A DNA stretch of 64,000 nucleotides from Methylophaga pinxianii (lineage in GTDB: Bacteria > Pseudomonadota > Gammaproteobacteria > Nitrosococcales > Methylophagaceae): NCBI RefSeq assembly GCF_020447225.1, contig NZ_JAJAEO010000178.1, forward strand, positions 1-64,000. The letters are read 5' to 3'. The notes beneath the pieces are model-generated. The model was given only the letters and a program-made list of their open reading frames with translations. It made no database searches and had not been told where the DNA came from. The position numbers were made by a program, and so were the translations under genes. Every line of letters begins with the position of its first letter. The stretch's first letter is position 1. Positions 1 to 10,019 of this stretch are shown here, in pieces.

Positions 1-7
1 TTTTTTT

Positions 8-128
8 TGCACCAAAATGTTACGTTGGATATTTATGCCTGCACTCAAATGGTTGATTTTACGGGGTCAATGAGTTGGCAAGGTTTGTGCTGTAAATGCG
101 AGTGAGTTTTTTTGCACCAAGGTGTGCA
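8..128 (+). promoter_or_regulatory. glnA sigma-54 promoter with NtrC-like sites
   Basis: A sigma-54 type -24/-12 element is visible as TGGCAAGGTTTGTGCT at 76-91, with GG at 77-78 and GC at 89-90 separated by exactly 10 bases; transcription would start near 102. Upstream lie two NtrC-like sites resembling TGCACCATTATGGTGCA: 8-24 (about 12 of 17 matches) and 40-56 (about 11 of 17), 32 bp apart, i.e. three helical turns. A third, compact palindrome TGCACCAAGGTGTGCA sits at 113-128, downstream of the predicted start, where it could lower expression. NtrC control of glnA through sigma-54 is established in Gammaproteobacteria, and ntrBC lies just downstream. Further sites may lie before the window. 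Confidence 0.75.
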
Positions 129-151
129 GTTTTTTAATTTGGAGATTATAA

Positions 152-1561
152 ATGTCAGTCGAAAATGTGCTTCAGATAATTAAGGACGAGGACGTTAAAT
201 TCCTTGATTTCCGTTTCACCGACACGCGTGGTAAAGAGCAGCACGTTTCTTACCCTGCCCATTCAATTGATGAAGATACCTTCTCTGAAGGCGTCATGTT
301 TGATGGTTCATCTGTTGCAGGCTGGAAAGGTATTAACGAATCAGACATGATTCTGATGCCTGATGCATCGACTGCTGTTTTAGATCCATTTATGGACGAT
401 ACAACATTAATCGTTCGTTGCGACATCGTTGAACCTGCAACCATGCAAGGTTATGAACGTGACCCTCGCAGCGTTGCAAAACGTGCAGAAGCTTATCTCG
501 CTTCTACCGGTCTGGCCGATACCGCTTTTTTTGGTCCTGAGCCAGAATTCTTCATTTTGGATGATGTCCGTTGGGGTAGTGATATCTCGGGTTCGTTCTA
601 CAAAATCGATTCCAATGAATCTTCATGGAATACTGAAAAAGTCTTCCCAGATGGTAACAAAGGTCACCGTCCTAGTGTAAAAGGCGGTTATTTCCCAGTA
701 CCACCTGTCGATTCCCTGCAGGATATTCGTTCTGCAATGTGTTTAACCATGGAAGAAATGGGCTTGGTAACTGAAGTTCATCACCATGAAGTTGCCACTG
801 CGGGTCAGTGCGAAATTGGTACTAAATTTAATACCCTGGTCAAAAAAGCTGACGAAGTTCAAATCCTGAAGTATGTCGTACAAAACGTGGCGCATGCCTA
901 TGGTAAAACGGCGACCTTCATGCCAAAACCATTAGTTGGTGATAACGGTAGCGGTATGCATGTTCACCAATCATTAGCGAAAGATGGTGAAAACCTGTTC
1001 TCTGGTAATAAATACGGTGGCCTGTCTGAAACAGCTTTGTTTTACATCGGCGGCATTATCAAACATGCCAAAGCATTGAACGCATTTACTAACCCGGGCA
1101 CCAACAGCTACAAACGTCTGGTCCCTGGCTTTGAAGCTCCTGTTATGTTGGCTTATTCAGCACGTAACCGTAGTGCCTCTATCCGTATTCCTTTTGTCAG
1201 TAATCCAAAAGGTCGTCGTATTGAAGTACGTTTCCCTGATCCATCAGCCAACCCATACCTGGCATTTAGTGCCATGATGATGGCGGGTCTGGATGGTATT
1301 AAAAACAAAATTCATCCCGGTGATGCGATGGATAAAGATTTATATGATTTACCTCCAGAAGAAGATGCAGCGATTCCAAAAGTATGTCATGCACTTGATC
1401 AAGCATTGGCTGAACTGGACAAAGATCGTGCCTTCTTAACCGAAGGTGGTGTATTTACTGATGATATGATCGATGGATATATAGCGTTGAAAATGGAAGA
1501 AGTCACTCGTCTGCGTATGGAAACACATCCTGCTGAGTTTGATTTGTACTACAGTCTGTAA
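152..1561 (+). CDS. glnA: glutamine synthetase type I
   Basis: Glutamine synthetase makes glutamine from glutamate, ammonia and ATP in the cytoplasm and is the main ammonia-assimilating enzyme. The 469-residue product has the same length as the E. coli dodecameric GSI. Visible are the N-terminal beta-grasp region with [10 protein letters not shown] (about 49-58), the catalytic stretch with PEPEFF and the [14 protein letters not shown] segment, [10 protein letters not shown], and [10 protein letters not shown]. The adenylylation loop LYDLPPEE carries Tyr398 (E. coli Tyr397), so GlnE-type control is expected. The start is the ATG behind GGAG (141-144). It is followed by a strong terminator, and ntrBC lies downstream, as in enteric glnALG. 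Confidence 0.98.
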   Translation: MSVENVLQIIKDEDVKFLDFRFTDTRGKEQHVSYPAHSIDEDTFSEGVMFDGSSVAGWKGINESDMILMPDASTAVLDPFMDDTTLIVRCDIVEPATMQGYERDPRSVAKRAEAYLASTGLADTAFFGPEPEFFILDDVRWGSDISGSFYKIDSNESSWNTEKVFPDGNKGHRPSVKGGYFPVPPVDSLQDIRSAMCLTMEEMGLVTEVHHHEVATAGQCEIGTKFNTLVKKADEVQILKYVVQNVAHAYGKTATFMPKPLVGDNGSGMHVHQSLAKDGENLFSGNKYGGLSETALFYIGGIIKHAKALNAFTNPGTNSYKRLVPGFEAPVMLAYSARNRSASIRIPFVSNPKGRRIEVRFPDPSANPYLAFSAMMMAGLDGIKNKIHPGDAMDKDLYDLPPEEDAAIPKVCHALDQALAELDKDRAFLTEGGVFTDDMIDGYIALKMEEVTRLRMETHPAEFDLYYSL

Positions 1562-1580
1562 TTTTTTTGATTGCAGTCAC

Positions 1581-1611
1581 AAAACGCCTCCCTTGTGGAG
1601 GCGTTTTTTTA
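1581..1611 (+). terminator. rho-independent terminator of glnA
   Basis: The arms AACGCCTCC (1583-1591) and GGAGGCGTT (1597-1605), extended by A:T pairs, enclose a 5-base loop and are followed by a run of T. This separates glnA from the downstream DUF4124 gene. Confidence 0.9.
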
Positions 1612-1621
1612 TCTTTGGCTG

Positions 1622-1650
1622 TTGCACATTAGTGAGGCCTAACCTATATT
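1622..1650 (+). promoter_or_regulatory. sigma-70 promoter for the DUF4124 gene
   Basis: TTGCAC (1622-1627), a 17-base spacer and TATATT (1645-1650) form a good sigma-70 promoter just after the glnA terminator. The predicted start of transcription, near 1657, falls almost on the ATG of the next gene at 1658, which suggests a leaderless message. Confidence 0.55.
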
Positions 1651-1657
1651 CATAGGC

Positions 1658-2296
1658 ATGAAATTCATTCTTATCATGTTGCTTGGTCTCGGCACAGCTG
1701 TTGCAGCTGATATCTATCGCTGGGTTGATAAGAATGGCAATCCGGTTTATTCCGATCAGCCTACCGAAAATGCTGAAAAGATAGAATTACTTCAGCCAAT
1801 GACCTACACACCTGTACAAGTTCCCGAAGATACCAGTTCTAATGATGCTGAAGACGAACAACAAACAACTGACGAGGAGTCAGTGGCGATACCGAATTAT
1901 CGGGTGACTATTGTCTCACCGGAGAATGACGCGGGGATTCGGGTTAATAACGGCAATGTCACGGTGAATCTGCAAGTTATCCCTGCCTTGGTTGCCGAGC
2001 GCGGTGATTTGGTACAGCTGTATCTGAATGGTTTACCGGCGGGTGTACCAATGCCTCAGTTGAGCTTCACGCTGGAAAATCTGGATAGAGGGACGCATAC
2101 TTTATCAGCCAACGTCATTAATGCTTCTGGAGAAGTCTTGGCGCAAAGTGAAACGATTACTTTCCACCTGCAACGAACCAGTCTGCAACAACCCGCACGC
2201 CAAAATGATCAGACGGGGGCTGGAGCACCAAGCATTCAAGGTTTTCCAACTACTCCCGGCATACCTACCTTTCCCAACACACCGAGTCCTGATTAA
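1658..2296 (+). CDS. secreted DUF4124 domain protein
   Basis: A 212-residue protein of unknown function. It begins with a short signal peptide (MKFILIMLLGLGTAVAA, likely cut near residue 17) followed directly by DIYRWVDKNGNPVYSDQP, the hallmark of the DUF4124 domain, so it should be exported to the periplasm. Residues about 85-170 look like a beta-sandwich with alternating hydrophobic residues (YRVTIVSPENDAGIRVNNG onward), and the C-terminus is rich in Pro, Thr and Gln and probably disordered. A DUF4124 gene between glnA and ntrB is a recurring arrangement in Gammaproteobacteria, but no role in nitrogen control has been shown that I know of. The upstream promoter leaves almost no 5' leader. 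Confidence 0.85.
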   Translation: MKFILIMLLGLGTAVAADIYRWVDKNGNPVYSDQPTENAEKIELLQPMTYTPVQVPEDTSSNDAEDEQQTTDEESVAIPNYRVTIVSPENDAGIRVNNGNVTVNLQVIPALVAERGDLVQLYLNGLPAGVPMPQLSFTLENLDRGTHTLSANVINASGEVLAQSETITFHLQRTSLQQPARQNDQTGAGAPSIQGFPTTPGIPTFPNTPSPD

Positions 2297-2314
2297 TTTT
2301 ATCGACTCGCTACG

Positions 2315-2331
2315 TGCACCAAAATGAAGCT
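2315..2331 (+). promoter_or_regulatory. NtrC-like site upstream of ntrB
   Basis: TGCACCAAAATG at 2315-2326 repeats exactly the first 12 bases of the NtrC-like site upstream of glnA (8-19), and the full 17-base element matches the NtrC consensus at about 12 positions. It lies 157 bases before the likely ntrB start. In E. coli, NtrC represses its own internal promoter between glnA and glnL, so autoregulation is a reasonable inference. No clear sigma-70 promoter was found in 2297-2487. Confidence 0.45.
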
Positions 2332-2487
2332 TACAATAGCTTAATTTGCTGTTATCCAGAGTCAAAACCGTTGTTAATAGTTAAGTAAAGCTAAGCGAAA
2401 ATATTTTAATTCTATTGTAATCAGAATGTTAAATTGAATGTTTCATTCAATGCATACAAATGGAGCGTTTTTTGCAAATGGCATGCC

Positions 2488-3561
2488 ATGAACCTAAATG
2501 ACAAACTCATTAATATAGAACAGTTATCCAGTAATGATGTGCTGGAGAGTTTAACGACAGCGATATTGGTACTCGACACTAATTTACGTGTTTGTTACAT
2601 CAATACCGCGACCGAGGTCATGTTCGAAATCAGTCAACGTCAAGCGGAGCATATTCCGTTTCAAACCCTGTTACCAGGCGAAACCCATTTACTCAGCTCA
2701 TTGCATCGGGTCATCAGCAATGGACAAGCCTTAATTGAGCGTGAAATTCAATTATTTCTTCCTGCTGCTGGAGAAATCATCGTCGATTGTTCGATCAAAA
2801 TGCTGGATGTGTCAGAACCCCACCTGTTAGTGGAACTGGCGCAGTTGGATTATCAACAACGTGTTAATCGAGATGAGAATTTACACACTCAGCAACAGGT
2901 GGTTCGAGGGTTAGCCCATGAAATTAAAAATCCACTTGGCGGATTGAGAGGGGCGGCTCAATTACTGGAGCGGCAACTGGATTCAGACGATTTGAAAGAG
3001 TATACCCGCATCATTATTAACGAAGCTGACAGGCTGCAAAACCTGATGACACGAATGCTGGGCCCTTATCAGCAGTCTGAGAAACATTATTTGAATATCC
3101 ACGAGGTGTTACAGCGGGTACGTCAGTTGGTGGATATTGAGGTCGACGAGAGGCTTAAGTTTATTGCCGATTATGATCCAAGCATTCCTGATTTAAATGC
3201 AGATTTTGATCAGTTGATTCAGATTTTTTTAAATATTGTCCGTAACGCCGTTCAGGCCATGCATGGGACTGGCGTCATTCGTTTAAGAACTCGAATCCAA
3301 CGTAATTTAACTATTGAAAAACGGTTTTATAAGTTAGGCGTGCTGATTGAGATCGAAGACAATGGCCCAGGTATCCCCAAGCAACTGCAGGACAGCCTGT
3401 TTTATCCATTAGTGACTGGGCGTGCTGATGGAACCGGACTGGGACTTTATCTGGTGCAAAACCTGGTACAGCGAAATGCGGGCACAGTCAGTTGCACCAG
3501 CCATGCCGGGCAAACCATATTTTCAATTATTTTCCCTTTGGAGTTAAATCGTGAGCGCTAA
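2488..3561 (+). CDS. ntrB: nitrogen regulation sensor kinase NtrB
   Basis: NtrB (GlnL) phosphorylates and dephosphorylates NtrC in response to PII signalling; it is cytoplasmic. The product has an N-terminal PAS domain (about 15-105), a dimerisation and phospho-acceptor helix with LAHEIKNPLGG (His144), and a catalytic domain with N box IVRNAVQAM, G1 DNGPGIP and G2 GTGLGLYL. An upstream ATG at 2434 in the same frame would add 18 residues unlike the family; the ATG at 2488 gives 357 residues, close to the usual 350, and was preferred, although neither start has a strong ribosome site. The stop overlaps the start of ntrC by 11 bases, so the two are translationally coupled. Confidence 0.95.
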   Translation: MNLNDKLINIEQLSSNDVLESLTTAILVLDTNLRVCYINTATEVMFEISQRQAEHIPFQTLLPGETHLLSSLHRVISNGQALIEREIQLFLPAAGEIIVDCSIKMLDVSEPHLLVELAQLDYQQRVNRDENLHTQQQVVRGLAHEIKNPLGGLRGAAQLLERQLDSDDLKEYTRIIINEADRLQNLMTRMLGPYQQSEKHYLNIHEVLQRVRQLVDIEVDERLKFIADYDPSIPDLNADFDQLIQIFLNIVRNAVQAMHGTGVIRLRTRIQRNLTIEKRFYKLGVLIEIEDNGPGIPKQLQDSLFYPLVTGRADGTGLGLYLVQNLVQRNAGTVSCTSHAGQTIFSIIFPLELNRER

Positions 3562-4954
3562 AGCGATAGCATGGATTGTTGATGATGACCGATCGATTCG
3601 ATGGGTATTACAGAAGGCATTGGAAGCCGTAGACATCACTGTCAAAGCATTTGAGAGTGGAGATTTGGTTTTAGAACAGTTAAAACGAGGTACGGATAAT
3701 CCGCCCGATGTTCTGGTAAGTGATATTCGTATGCCAGGTCTAGATGGTCTGCAACTGCTTTCGGAGATCCAGCGAACACAACCGGATTTGCCGGTTATTA
3801 TCATGACAGCCTATTCAGACTTGGACAGTGCTGTTTCTGTTTATGAAGGGGGTGCTTTTGAATATCTGCCAAAACCCTTTGATGTGGATGAAGCAGTTGA
3901 TTTAGTTCAGCGAGCTATAACGCACCATCACCAACAACATAACAATCCGGCAGGTGAAATTAACATTGGCAGTGAAATTATTGGTGAAGCCCCTGCTATG
4001 CAGGAAGTGTTTCGTGCTATTGGACGCTTGGCGCGTTCCAATATTACCGTGCTGATCAATGGTGAATCCGGGACAGGTAAAGAGTTGGTGGCTCATGCTT
4101 TACATAAACACAGCCCACGTCGGCAAAATCCTTTTATTGCATTGAACATGGCGGCCATTCCACGAGAATTGCTGGAATCTGAATTATTTGGTCATGAAAA
4201 AGGCGCCTTTACCGGTGCGCATGTGCAACGTAAAGGACGTTTTGAGCAAGCCGATGGTGGTACGTTATTCCTTGATGAAATTGGGGATATGCCGCTGGAA
4301 CTGCAAACGCGTCTTTTAAGAGTCTTATCGGATGGTGAGTTTTTCAGGGTTGGCGGACATAGTGCTGTAAAGGCGGATGTGAGAATTATCGCTGCGACCC
4401 ACCAGAACCTTGAACAACAGGTTGAGCGGGGCGATTTTCGTGAAGATTTGTTTCATCGCTTGAATGTGATACGTATTCATATCCCATCACTGCGAGAAAG
4501 ACGGGAGGATATTCCTGCGTTAGTGGGTTATTTTCTGAATAAAGCTGCCCGAGAGCTGAATATGGGGGTGAAAAGTGTATCCCCCGAAGTTGAGCGCTAT
4601 TTGTCACAGCTACCCTGGCCGGGAAATGTCAGGCAACTAGAGAATACATCTCGTTGGCTTACAGTGATGTCTCCGGGGCAGGTTGTGCAAATGGATGATT
4701 TGCCAATGGAGCTGACAGCTGAAGCAGGGAGCGATTCGATTCGTAATGGAGGGGATTGGCAACAACAGTTTCGTCAGTGGGCTGCAAACAAAGCATTAAG
4801 CGGTCAGGAAGGTGTATTAGCCGATGTCGTACCAATGATTGAACACCTGCTCATGGAGGTAGCTTTGGAGAAAACAGCGGGCAAACGTCAGGAAGCAGCG
4901 AAATTATTGGGTTGGGGGCGTAATACGCTCACTCGTAAACTGAAAGAGAATTAA
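3551..4954 (+). CDS. ntrC: nitrogen regulation response regulator NtrC
   Basis: NtrC (GlnG) is the sigma-54 activator of nitrogen-starvation genes, and its likely targets include the glnA promoter at the start of this window. The 467-residue product has a receiver domain with the acidic pocket at 11-13 and phospho-acceptor Asp58 in SDIRMPGLDG. The central AAA+ domain has Walker A GESGTGKE, the sigma-54 contact loop GAFTGA and Walker B GGTLFLDEIGD. The C-terminus is a Fis-type helix-turn-helix (KRQEAAKLLGWGRNTLTRKL). The GTG start at 3551 overlaps the end of ntrB. The next unit, the initiator tRNA promoter, starts only 10 bases after the stop. Confidence 0.97.
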   Translation: MSAKAIAWIVDDDRSIRWVLQKALEAVDITVKAFESGDLVLEQLKRGTDNPPDVLVSDIRMPGLDGLQLLSEIQRTQPDLPVIIMTAYSDLDSAVSVYEGGAFEYLPKPFDVDEAVDLVQRAITHHHQQHNNPAGEINIGSEIIGEAPAMQEVFRAIGRLARSNITVLINGESGTGKELVAHALHKHSPRRQNPFIALNMAAIPRELLESELFGHEKGAFTGAHVQRKGRFEQADGGTLFLDEIGDMPLELQTRLLRVLSDGEFFRVGGHSAVKADVRIIAATHQNLEQQVERGDFREDLFHRLNVIRIHIPSLRERREDIPALVGYFLNKAARELNMGVKSVSPEVERYLSQLPWPGNVRQLENTSRWLTVMSPGQVVQMDDLPMELTAEAGSDSIRNGGDWQQQFRQWAANKALSGQEGVLADVVPMIEHLLMEVALEKTAGKRQEAAKLLGWGRNTLTRKLKEN

Positions 4955-4963
4955 TAAACAGGC

Positions 4964-4992
4964 TTGCGACAAAGCGGCTATCCGTGTATAGT
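4964..4992 (+). promoter_or_regulatory. promoter of the metY-rimP-nusA operon
   Basis: TTGCGA (4964-4969), a 17-base spacer and TATAGT (4987-4992) form a near-consensus sigma-70 promoter ending 16 bases before the tRNA. Transcription should start near 4999. Confidence 0.75.
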
Positions 4993-5008
4993 ATGCCACT
5001 TAGTCAGG

Positions 5009-5085
<77 letters not shown>

Positions 5086-5104
5086 ATAATAATGTTAAGA
5101 CAGG

Positions 5105-5166
5105 ACCCCTAATTGGGGTTTTTGTTTTTGTGGAGTTAAAATTGGGCCAATGGCCCTTTTTTTTTA
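5105..5166 (+). terminator. two tandem hairpins with T runs before rimP
   Basis: The first element is ACCCC-TAATT-GGGGT (5105-5119) followed by TTTTTGTTTTTG. The second is GGGCC-AAT-GGCCC (5144-5156) followed by nine T (5157-5165). Both resemble short intrinsic terminators and lie between the tRNA and rimP with no obvious promoter after them. They could release the tRNA precursor while letting part of transcription continue into rimP-nusA-infB. Confidence 0.6.
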
Positions 5167-5177
5167 TTTGTTAGCCT

Positions 5178-5624
5178 ATGGCCGTATCTGATCAAATTGA
5201 AAAACTAATTGAAGCACCGATTGAGTCGCTGGGTTACCAGCTGGTCGGTGTGGAATACATTCAGGGGGGGCAAAACCCACTCCTTAGAATCTATATTGAT
5301 GCAGATCAAGGCATTGGTATTGAAGACTGTGAGCGTGTCAGTCATCAGGTCAGCGGCATTCTCGATGTTGAAGACCCCATCAAAAAAGCCTATTCACTTG
5401 AAATTTCCTCTCCTGGATTCGATCGTCCTTTATTTAAAGAGCGTGACTTCATCCGTTTTACTGGCTCGCCAGCAAAAATTACCACTAAATTACCTGTGGA
5501 AGGTCGACGGAACTTTACCGGTGTGCTGCAGGGCTTTGAAAATGGTGAAATATTAATTGAAGTAGATGGCGAGGTTTACGCCTTACCATTGGCAAAGTTG
5601 TCAAAAGCACGACTGGTTGCCTGA
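5178..5624 (+). CDS. rimP: ribosome maturation factor RimP
   Basis: RimP binds the 30S precursor and is needed for its maturation. The 148-residue product has the typical length and two-domain form: an N-terminal alpha/beta domain with IEDCERVSHQVSGILDVEDPI and EISSPGFDRPLF, then an Sm-like beta-barrel C-terminal domain (about 85-148) ending in LPLAKLSKARLV. The ATG at 5178 lies 12 bases after a T run and has only a weak ribosome site. It sits between the initiator tRNA and nusA as in other Gammaproteobacteria. Confidence 0.95.
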   Translation: MAVSDQIEKLIEAPIESLGYQLVGVEYIQGGQNPLLRIYIDADQGIGIEDCERVSHQVSGILDVEDPIKKAYSLEISSPGFDRPLFKERDFIRFTGSPAKITTKLPVEGRRNFTGVLQGFENGEILIEVDGEVYALPLAKLSKARLVA

Positions 5625-5699
5625 AAAAGCGTATTATTTGCTGTTAATGAAAAAACTTAGTTTTGGATCAATCGCTTGCATCGATCCACTGGGGGCGTG

Positions 5700-7214
5700 A
5701 TGAATAATAAAGAAATTTTGCTGGTTGTTGATGCCATGTCTAATGAAAAAGGCGTGGGGAAAGAAGTTATATTTCAGGCGATTGAAGCGGCGTTGGCTAT
5801 GGCCACTCGCAAACGTTATGAAATGGAAATTGATGCACATGTGGCGATTGATCGTCTTACTGGCAACTACGAAACTTTCCGTCAATGGTTAATTGTTGAC
5901 GACAATGACGACGCCTTTGAGTCTCCGGAAACCCAGATCAAATTATCCGATGCATTAGAAAAACAGGCTGATGCCAAGGTAGGCGGTTATATCCGTGAAC
6001 CAATGGAATCAGTTGAGTTTGGCCGTATCGCCGCGCAAACAGCTAAACAGGTTATTGTGCAAAAAGTCCGCGAAGCCGAGCGTGCTCAAGTCGTCGATAT
6101 GTATCGTGAAAAACTGGGTCAGATGATTCATGGCACAGTGAAGCGTGTAGAACGTGGCAATGTGACTTTGGACCTTGGTGGTAATGCAGAGGCGTTATTG
6201 CCTCGCGAGGAGATGATTCCACGGGAGAACTTCCGTAGTGGTGACCGGGTTCGTGGTTATTTAAAAGAAATTCGTTCAGAAACACGGGGACCTCAACTAA
6301 TTGTGAGCCGTGTTGCTCCCGAGTTATTAATTGAGCTCTTCAGTCTTGAAGTACCGGAAATCGGTGATGGCATGATTGAAATCAAAGGCGCAGCCCGCGA
6401 CCCTGGTTTGCGAGCCAAGATTGCTGTGCTGGCGCATGAACCAAGAATTGACCCAGTTGGCGCTTGTGTGGGTATGCGTGGTTCACGGGTGCAAGCTGTC
6501 ACAAATGAATTGGCCGGTGAACGAGTGGATATCATCCTCTGGGATGAAGAGCCAGCCCGATTTGCCATTAATGCGATGGCCCCTGCAGAAGTATTATCCA
6601 TCGTCGTTGACGAAGATGCTCATAGCATGGATATCGCTGTAGAAGATGGACAGTTATCTCAGGCTATTGGCCGTGGTGGCCAAAATGTACGTTTAGCCAG
6701 CCAGTTAACCGGTTGGGAGTTAAATGTCATGTCTGCTTCGGATGCCGATCAAAAAGCGGAAACAGAAATCAGCTCTTTGATTCAGACATTTATGGCTGAT
6801 TTGGATGTAGATGAGGATGTCGCATTAATTCTGGCTCAGGAAGGCTTTTCTTCACTGGAAGAAGTGGCTTATGTTCCTGAACAGGAGATGCTTGATATCG
6901 AAGAGTTCGATGCGGATATCGTTAATGAATTACGTTCGCGCGCCAGAGATGTATTGTTAACACGTGCCATTGCAAGTGAAGAACAAATTGAAAATGCATC
7001 TCCTGCAGAAACAATACAAGATTTGCCTGGTATGACCGCTGAATTAGCTGCGAAGTTGACAAGTCAGGGTGTTATCACCATCGATGACCTTGCAGATCAG
7101 TCCGTGGATGAATTGGTTGAAGCCGGTGGTATTGATGAAAAACAAGCCGCCGCATTTATCATGAAAGCACGTGAATCATGGTTTGCCGACGAACAAACTG
7201 AAACAGGGGAGTAA
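5700..7214 (+). CDS. nusA: transcription termination/antitermination factor NusA
   Basis: NusA binds RNA polymerase and modulates pausing, termination and antitermination. The product is 504 residues, the enterobacterial long form. It has the N-terminal polymerase-binding domain, an S1 domain (about 135-200, [16 protein letters not shown]), two KH domains with [10 protein letters not shown] and [11 protein letters not shown], and the two C-terminal acidic repeats that contact the alpha subunit and N-type antiterminators (about 365-490). A TTG at 5676 would add eight residues; the ATG at 5700 directly behind GGGGGCG was chosen. infB follows after 3 bases. Confidence 0.97.
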   Translation: MNNKEILLVVDAMSNEKGVGKEVIFQAIEAALAMATRKRYEMEIDAHVAIDRLTGNYETFRQWLIVDDNDDAFESPETQIKLSDALEKQADAKVGGYIREPMESVEFGRIAAQTAKQVIVQKVREAERAQVVDMYREKLGQMIHGTVKRVERGNVTLDLGGNAEALLPREEMIPRENFRSGDRVRGYLKEIRSETRGPQLIVSRVAPELLIELFSLEVPEIGDGMIEIKGAARDPGLRAKIAVLAHEPRIDPVGACVGMRGSRVQAVTNELAGERVDIILWDEEPARFAINAMAPAEVLSIVVDEDAHSMDIAVEDGQLSQAIGRGGQNVRLASQLTGWELNVMSASDADQKAETEISSLIQTFMADLDVDEDVALILAQEGFSSLEEVAYVPEQEMLDIEEFDADIVNELRSRARDVLLTRAIASEEQIENASPAETIQDLPGMTAELAAKLTSQGVITIDDLADQSVDELVEAGGIDEKQAAAFIMKARESWFADEQTETGE

Positions 7215-7217
7215 CCA

Positions 7218-10019
7218 ATGAGTGACATGAAGGTTAAGGACCTGGCCGACACAGTCGGTATCACACCTGAACGATTAGTAGATCAGCTCAATGAAGCTGG
7301 TATTAAAGTGTCGAAGCCTGACGATCTGATTACTGAGGATCAAAAGCAAAGCCTGTTAAAGTTTTTGCAACAAAGACATGGCAAAATGGCAAGCGAAAAT
7401 GATGCGTCACCAAAAAAAATCACATTGAAACGTAAATCGGTCAGTGAGATTAAATTAGGTGGTGGCACCTCGCGCCAAGCGGGAAAAAGTGTCAGCGTTG
7501 AAGTTCGCAAAAAACGCACTTTTGTTAAACGAAGTGATGCTGAAACGGCAGCACCGCCAACCCCTGAAGCTCCAGCGGCAGCCCCTACCCAAGCTCAGAT
7601 CCTTGCAGAAGAAGTGTCGCGTCAAGAACAACTTCGGTTGCAGGAAATGGCTCGTAAGCAGCAGGAACAAGCCAGTCTTGAGCAGGAAGAGTCCGCTAGA
7701 GAAGCTGCTGCAGTAGCCGCGGCAATCGAAGCCGAGAGATTGGCGGATGAAGAAGCTCGATTAGCGGCTGAAGAAGAACAAAAAGCGTTGGCCGAGGAAG
7801 CTAAGATTAAAGAGCAAAAACAAGCTGAACCGGTTAAAAAACAACAGGCAAAACCTGAATTGACCGCTTCTCAACTAGCCCATAAAAAACTTGAAGAAGC
7901 TGATGCCAAGCGCCGCGCGGCTAATTTAGCTCGAATTGATGCTGAAAAAGCGCTGGAAGCTCGTAAAAAAGCGCGTGAAGAAGAAGAAGCTTTAGAAAAA
8001 GCGAAAGAGGAAGCCCGTTTAGCAGCCGCTGAAGCGCAAGCTAAAGAACAAAAACCGGATCGTAAAGAGGCTGATGCAAAACATGTAGCCAATAAGGATA
8101 AGCCAGCACGTCGTGGCCGTTTCCAACGCGACGATGAATTTGAACGTAAAGAACTTCATGTAAGCGAAGGCAAAGGTCGTCGCAAGAAGAAAAAAGGCGT
8201 TTCACAAAAATCAGCAACCGTTGAAACCACTACAGAACATGGTTTCTCCCGACCTACTGCTCCAGTAGTTCGTGAAGTGAGTGTGCCAGATACTATTTCG
8301 GTTTCCGATTTAGCTCAGCGTATGTCAGTTAAAGCGGCTGAAGTAATTAAAACATTGATGGGTATGGGTACGATGGCCACCATCAATCAAGTTCTGGATC
8401 AAGATACTGCTGTTATTTTGGTTGAAGAAATGGGCCACGTTGCCAAACCGGTTCAAGAAAATGAAGTTGAACAAGCTTTGGAAACCTCAATTGAAATTAC
8501 GGGTGAAGCACTTCCTCGTGCTCCGGTTGTGACGGTAATGGGTCATGTCGATCATGGTAAAACGTCGCTGTTGGATTATATTCGTCGTACCAAAGTGACT
8601 TCTGGTGAAGCCGGTGGTATCACCCAGCATATCGGTGCCTATAAAGTTGAAACCAGTCGTGGCGAAGTTACATTCCTTGATACCCCTGGCCATGCTGCGT
8701 TCACTGAAATGCGTTCACGTGGCGCCAAGGTTACCGATATCGTGGTATTGGTGGTTGCAGCTGATGATGGCGTGATGCCGCAGACGATAGAAGCTGTTCA
8801 ACATGCCAAGGCTGCAGGATCCACATTGATTGTCGCTGTGAATAAAATGGATAAACCCGATGCTAGTCCTGATCGGGTCAAGCAAGAACTAACCAATCAT
8901 GAGGTTGTTCCGGAAGATTGGGGTGGTGATGTACAGTTTGTCCCGGTATCTGCATTAACGGGTATGGGCGTAGATGACTTGTTGGATGCTATTTCTCTGC
9001 AAGCCGAAGTCATGGAATTAACCGCACCGGTTAAAGGTCCTGCTCACGGTACAGTAGTTGAATCACGTCTAGATAAAGGTCGCGGTACGGTGGTTACTGT
9101 ACTGGTACAACGTGGCACATTGAGAAAAGGTGACATCGTTGTAGTAGGTCAGGAATTTGGACGTGTCCGAGCTTTGTTTAACGAAAACGGCCAGCAGATG
9201 GATGAAGCAGGTCCCTCAACTCCCGTTGAATTATTGGGACTGTCAGGTACCCCTGCCTCAGGTGATGAATTACAAGTTGCCCCAGATGATCGCACGGCAA
9301 GAGAGATTGCCAACTTCCGTCAGACCAAAGCACGTGAACTGAAGATGGCTCAACAGCAAGCAGCCAAGTTGGATGATATGTTCAACAAAATGGAAGCGGG
9401 CGATCTGAAGACCTTGAATGTAGTTATCAAAGGCGACGTTCATGGTTCAGTCGAAGCGGTAAGCCAGGGTCTGCAGAAATTATCGACAGATATGGTACAG
9501 GTTCGGGTTGTCGGTTCAGGTGTCGGTGGTATTAACGAAACTGATGCACAATTAGCTGCCGCTTCTGATGCAATTTTGATCGGCTTTAATGTTCGTGCTG
9601 ATAATACTGCCCGTAAAGTTATCGCTGAGAAAGGTCTTGATGTTCAATATTTCAGCATCATTTACGATTTGCTGGATGTGGTCACCAAAGCCATGACGGG
9701 TATGCTTGAACCTGTATACAAAGACGAAATCATTGGTCTGGCACGTGTTGATGATGTCTTTAGCTCACCGAAATTCGGTGATATTGCGGGTTGTTTGGTA
9801 CTTGAAGGTAGTGTTAAACGCAACAATCCGATTCGTGTTTTACGTGATAACGTTGTTATTTACGAAGGTGAACTTGAATCGTTACGTCGTTTCAAAGATG
9901 ATGTGAATGAAGTCAATGCCGGTACTGAATGTGGTATTGGTGTGAAAAACTACAAAGACGTCAAGCCAGGCGATCAAATTGAAGTATTTGAACGTGTTCT
10001 GATGAAACCGAGTCTTTAA
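7218..10019 (+). CDS. infB: translation initiation factor IF-2
   Basis: IF-2 is the GTPase that brings formyl-Met-tRNA to the 30S start complex and promotes subunit joining; it works with the initiator tRNA at the head of this operon. The 933-residue product has the N-terminal helix domain (about 1-55), a long charged Ala/Glu/Lys linker (about 100-330) that is probably a coiled coil or disordered, a second N-terminal domain near 355-415, and the G domain with [17 protein letters not shown] and NKMDKPD. The beta-barrel and C-terminal fMet-tRNA domains follow. The stop overlaps the rbfA start by one base (TAATG). Confidence 0.98.
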   Translation: MSDMKVKDLADTVGITPERLVDQLNEAGIKVSKPDDLITEDQKQSLLKFLQQRHGKMASENDASPKKITLKRKSVSEIKLGGGTSRQAGKSVSVEVRKKRTFVKRSDAETAAPPTPEAPAAAPTQAQILAEEVSRQEQLRLQEMARKQQEQASLEQEESAREAAAVAAAIEAERLADEEARLAAEEEQKALAEEAKIKEQKQAEPVKKQQAKPELTASQLAHKKLEEADAKRRAANLARIDAEKALEARKKAREEEEALEKAKEEARLAAAEAQAKEQKPDRKEADAKHVANKDKPARRGRFQRDDEFERKELHVSEGKGRRKKKKGVSQKSATVETTTEHGFSRPTAPVVREVSVPDTISVSDLAQRMSVKAAEVIKTLMGMGTMATINQVLDQDTAVILVEEMGHVAKPVQENEVEQALETSIEITGEALPRAPVVTVMGHVDHGKTSLLDYIRRTKVTSGEAGGITQHIGAYKVETSRGEVTFLDTPGHAAFTEMRSRGAKVTDIVVLVVAADDGVMPQTIEAVQHAKAAGSTLIVAVNKMDKPDASPDRVKQELTNHEVVPEDWGGDVQFVPVSALTGMGVDDLLDAISLQAEVMELTAPVKGPAHGTVVESRLDKGRGTVVTVLVQRGTLRKGDIVVVGQEFGRVRALFNENGQQMDEAGPSTPVELLGLSGTPASGDELQVAPDDRTAREIANFRQTKARELKMAQQQAAKLDDMFNKMEAGDLKTLNVVIKGDVHGSVEAVSQGLQKLSTDMVQVRVVGSGVGGINETDAQLAAASDAILIGFNVRADNTARKVIAEKGLDVQYFSIIYDLLDVVTKAMTGMLEPVYKDEIIGLARVDDVFSSPKFGDIAGCLVLEGSVKRNNPIRVLRDNVVIYEGELESLRRFKDDVNEVNAGTECGIGVKNYKDVKPGDQIEVFERVLMKPSL

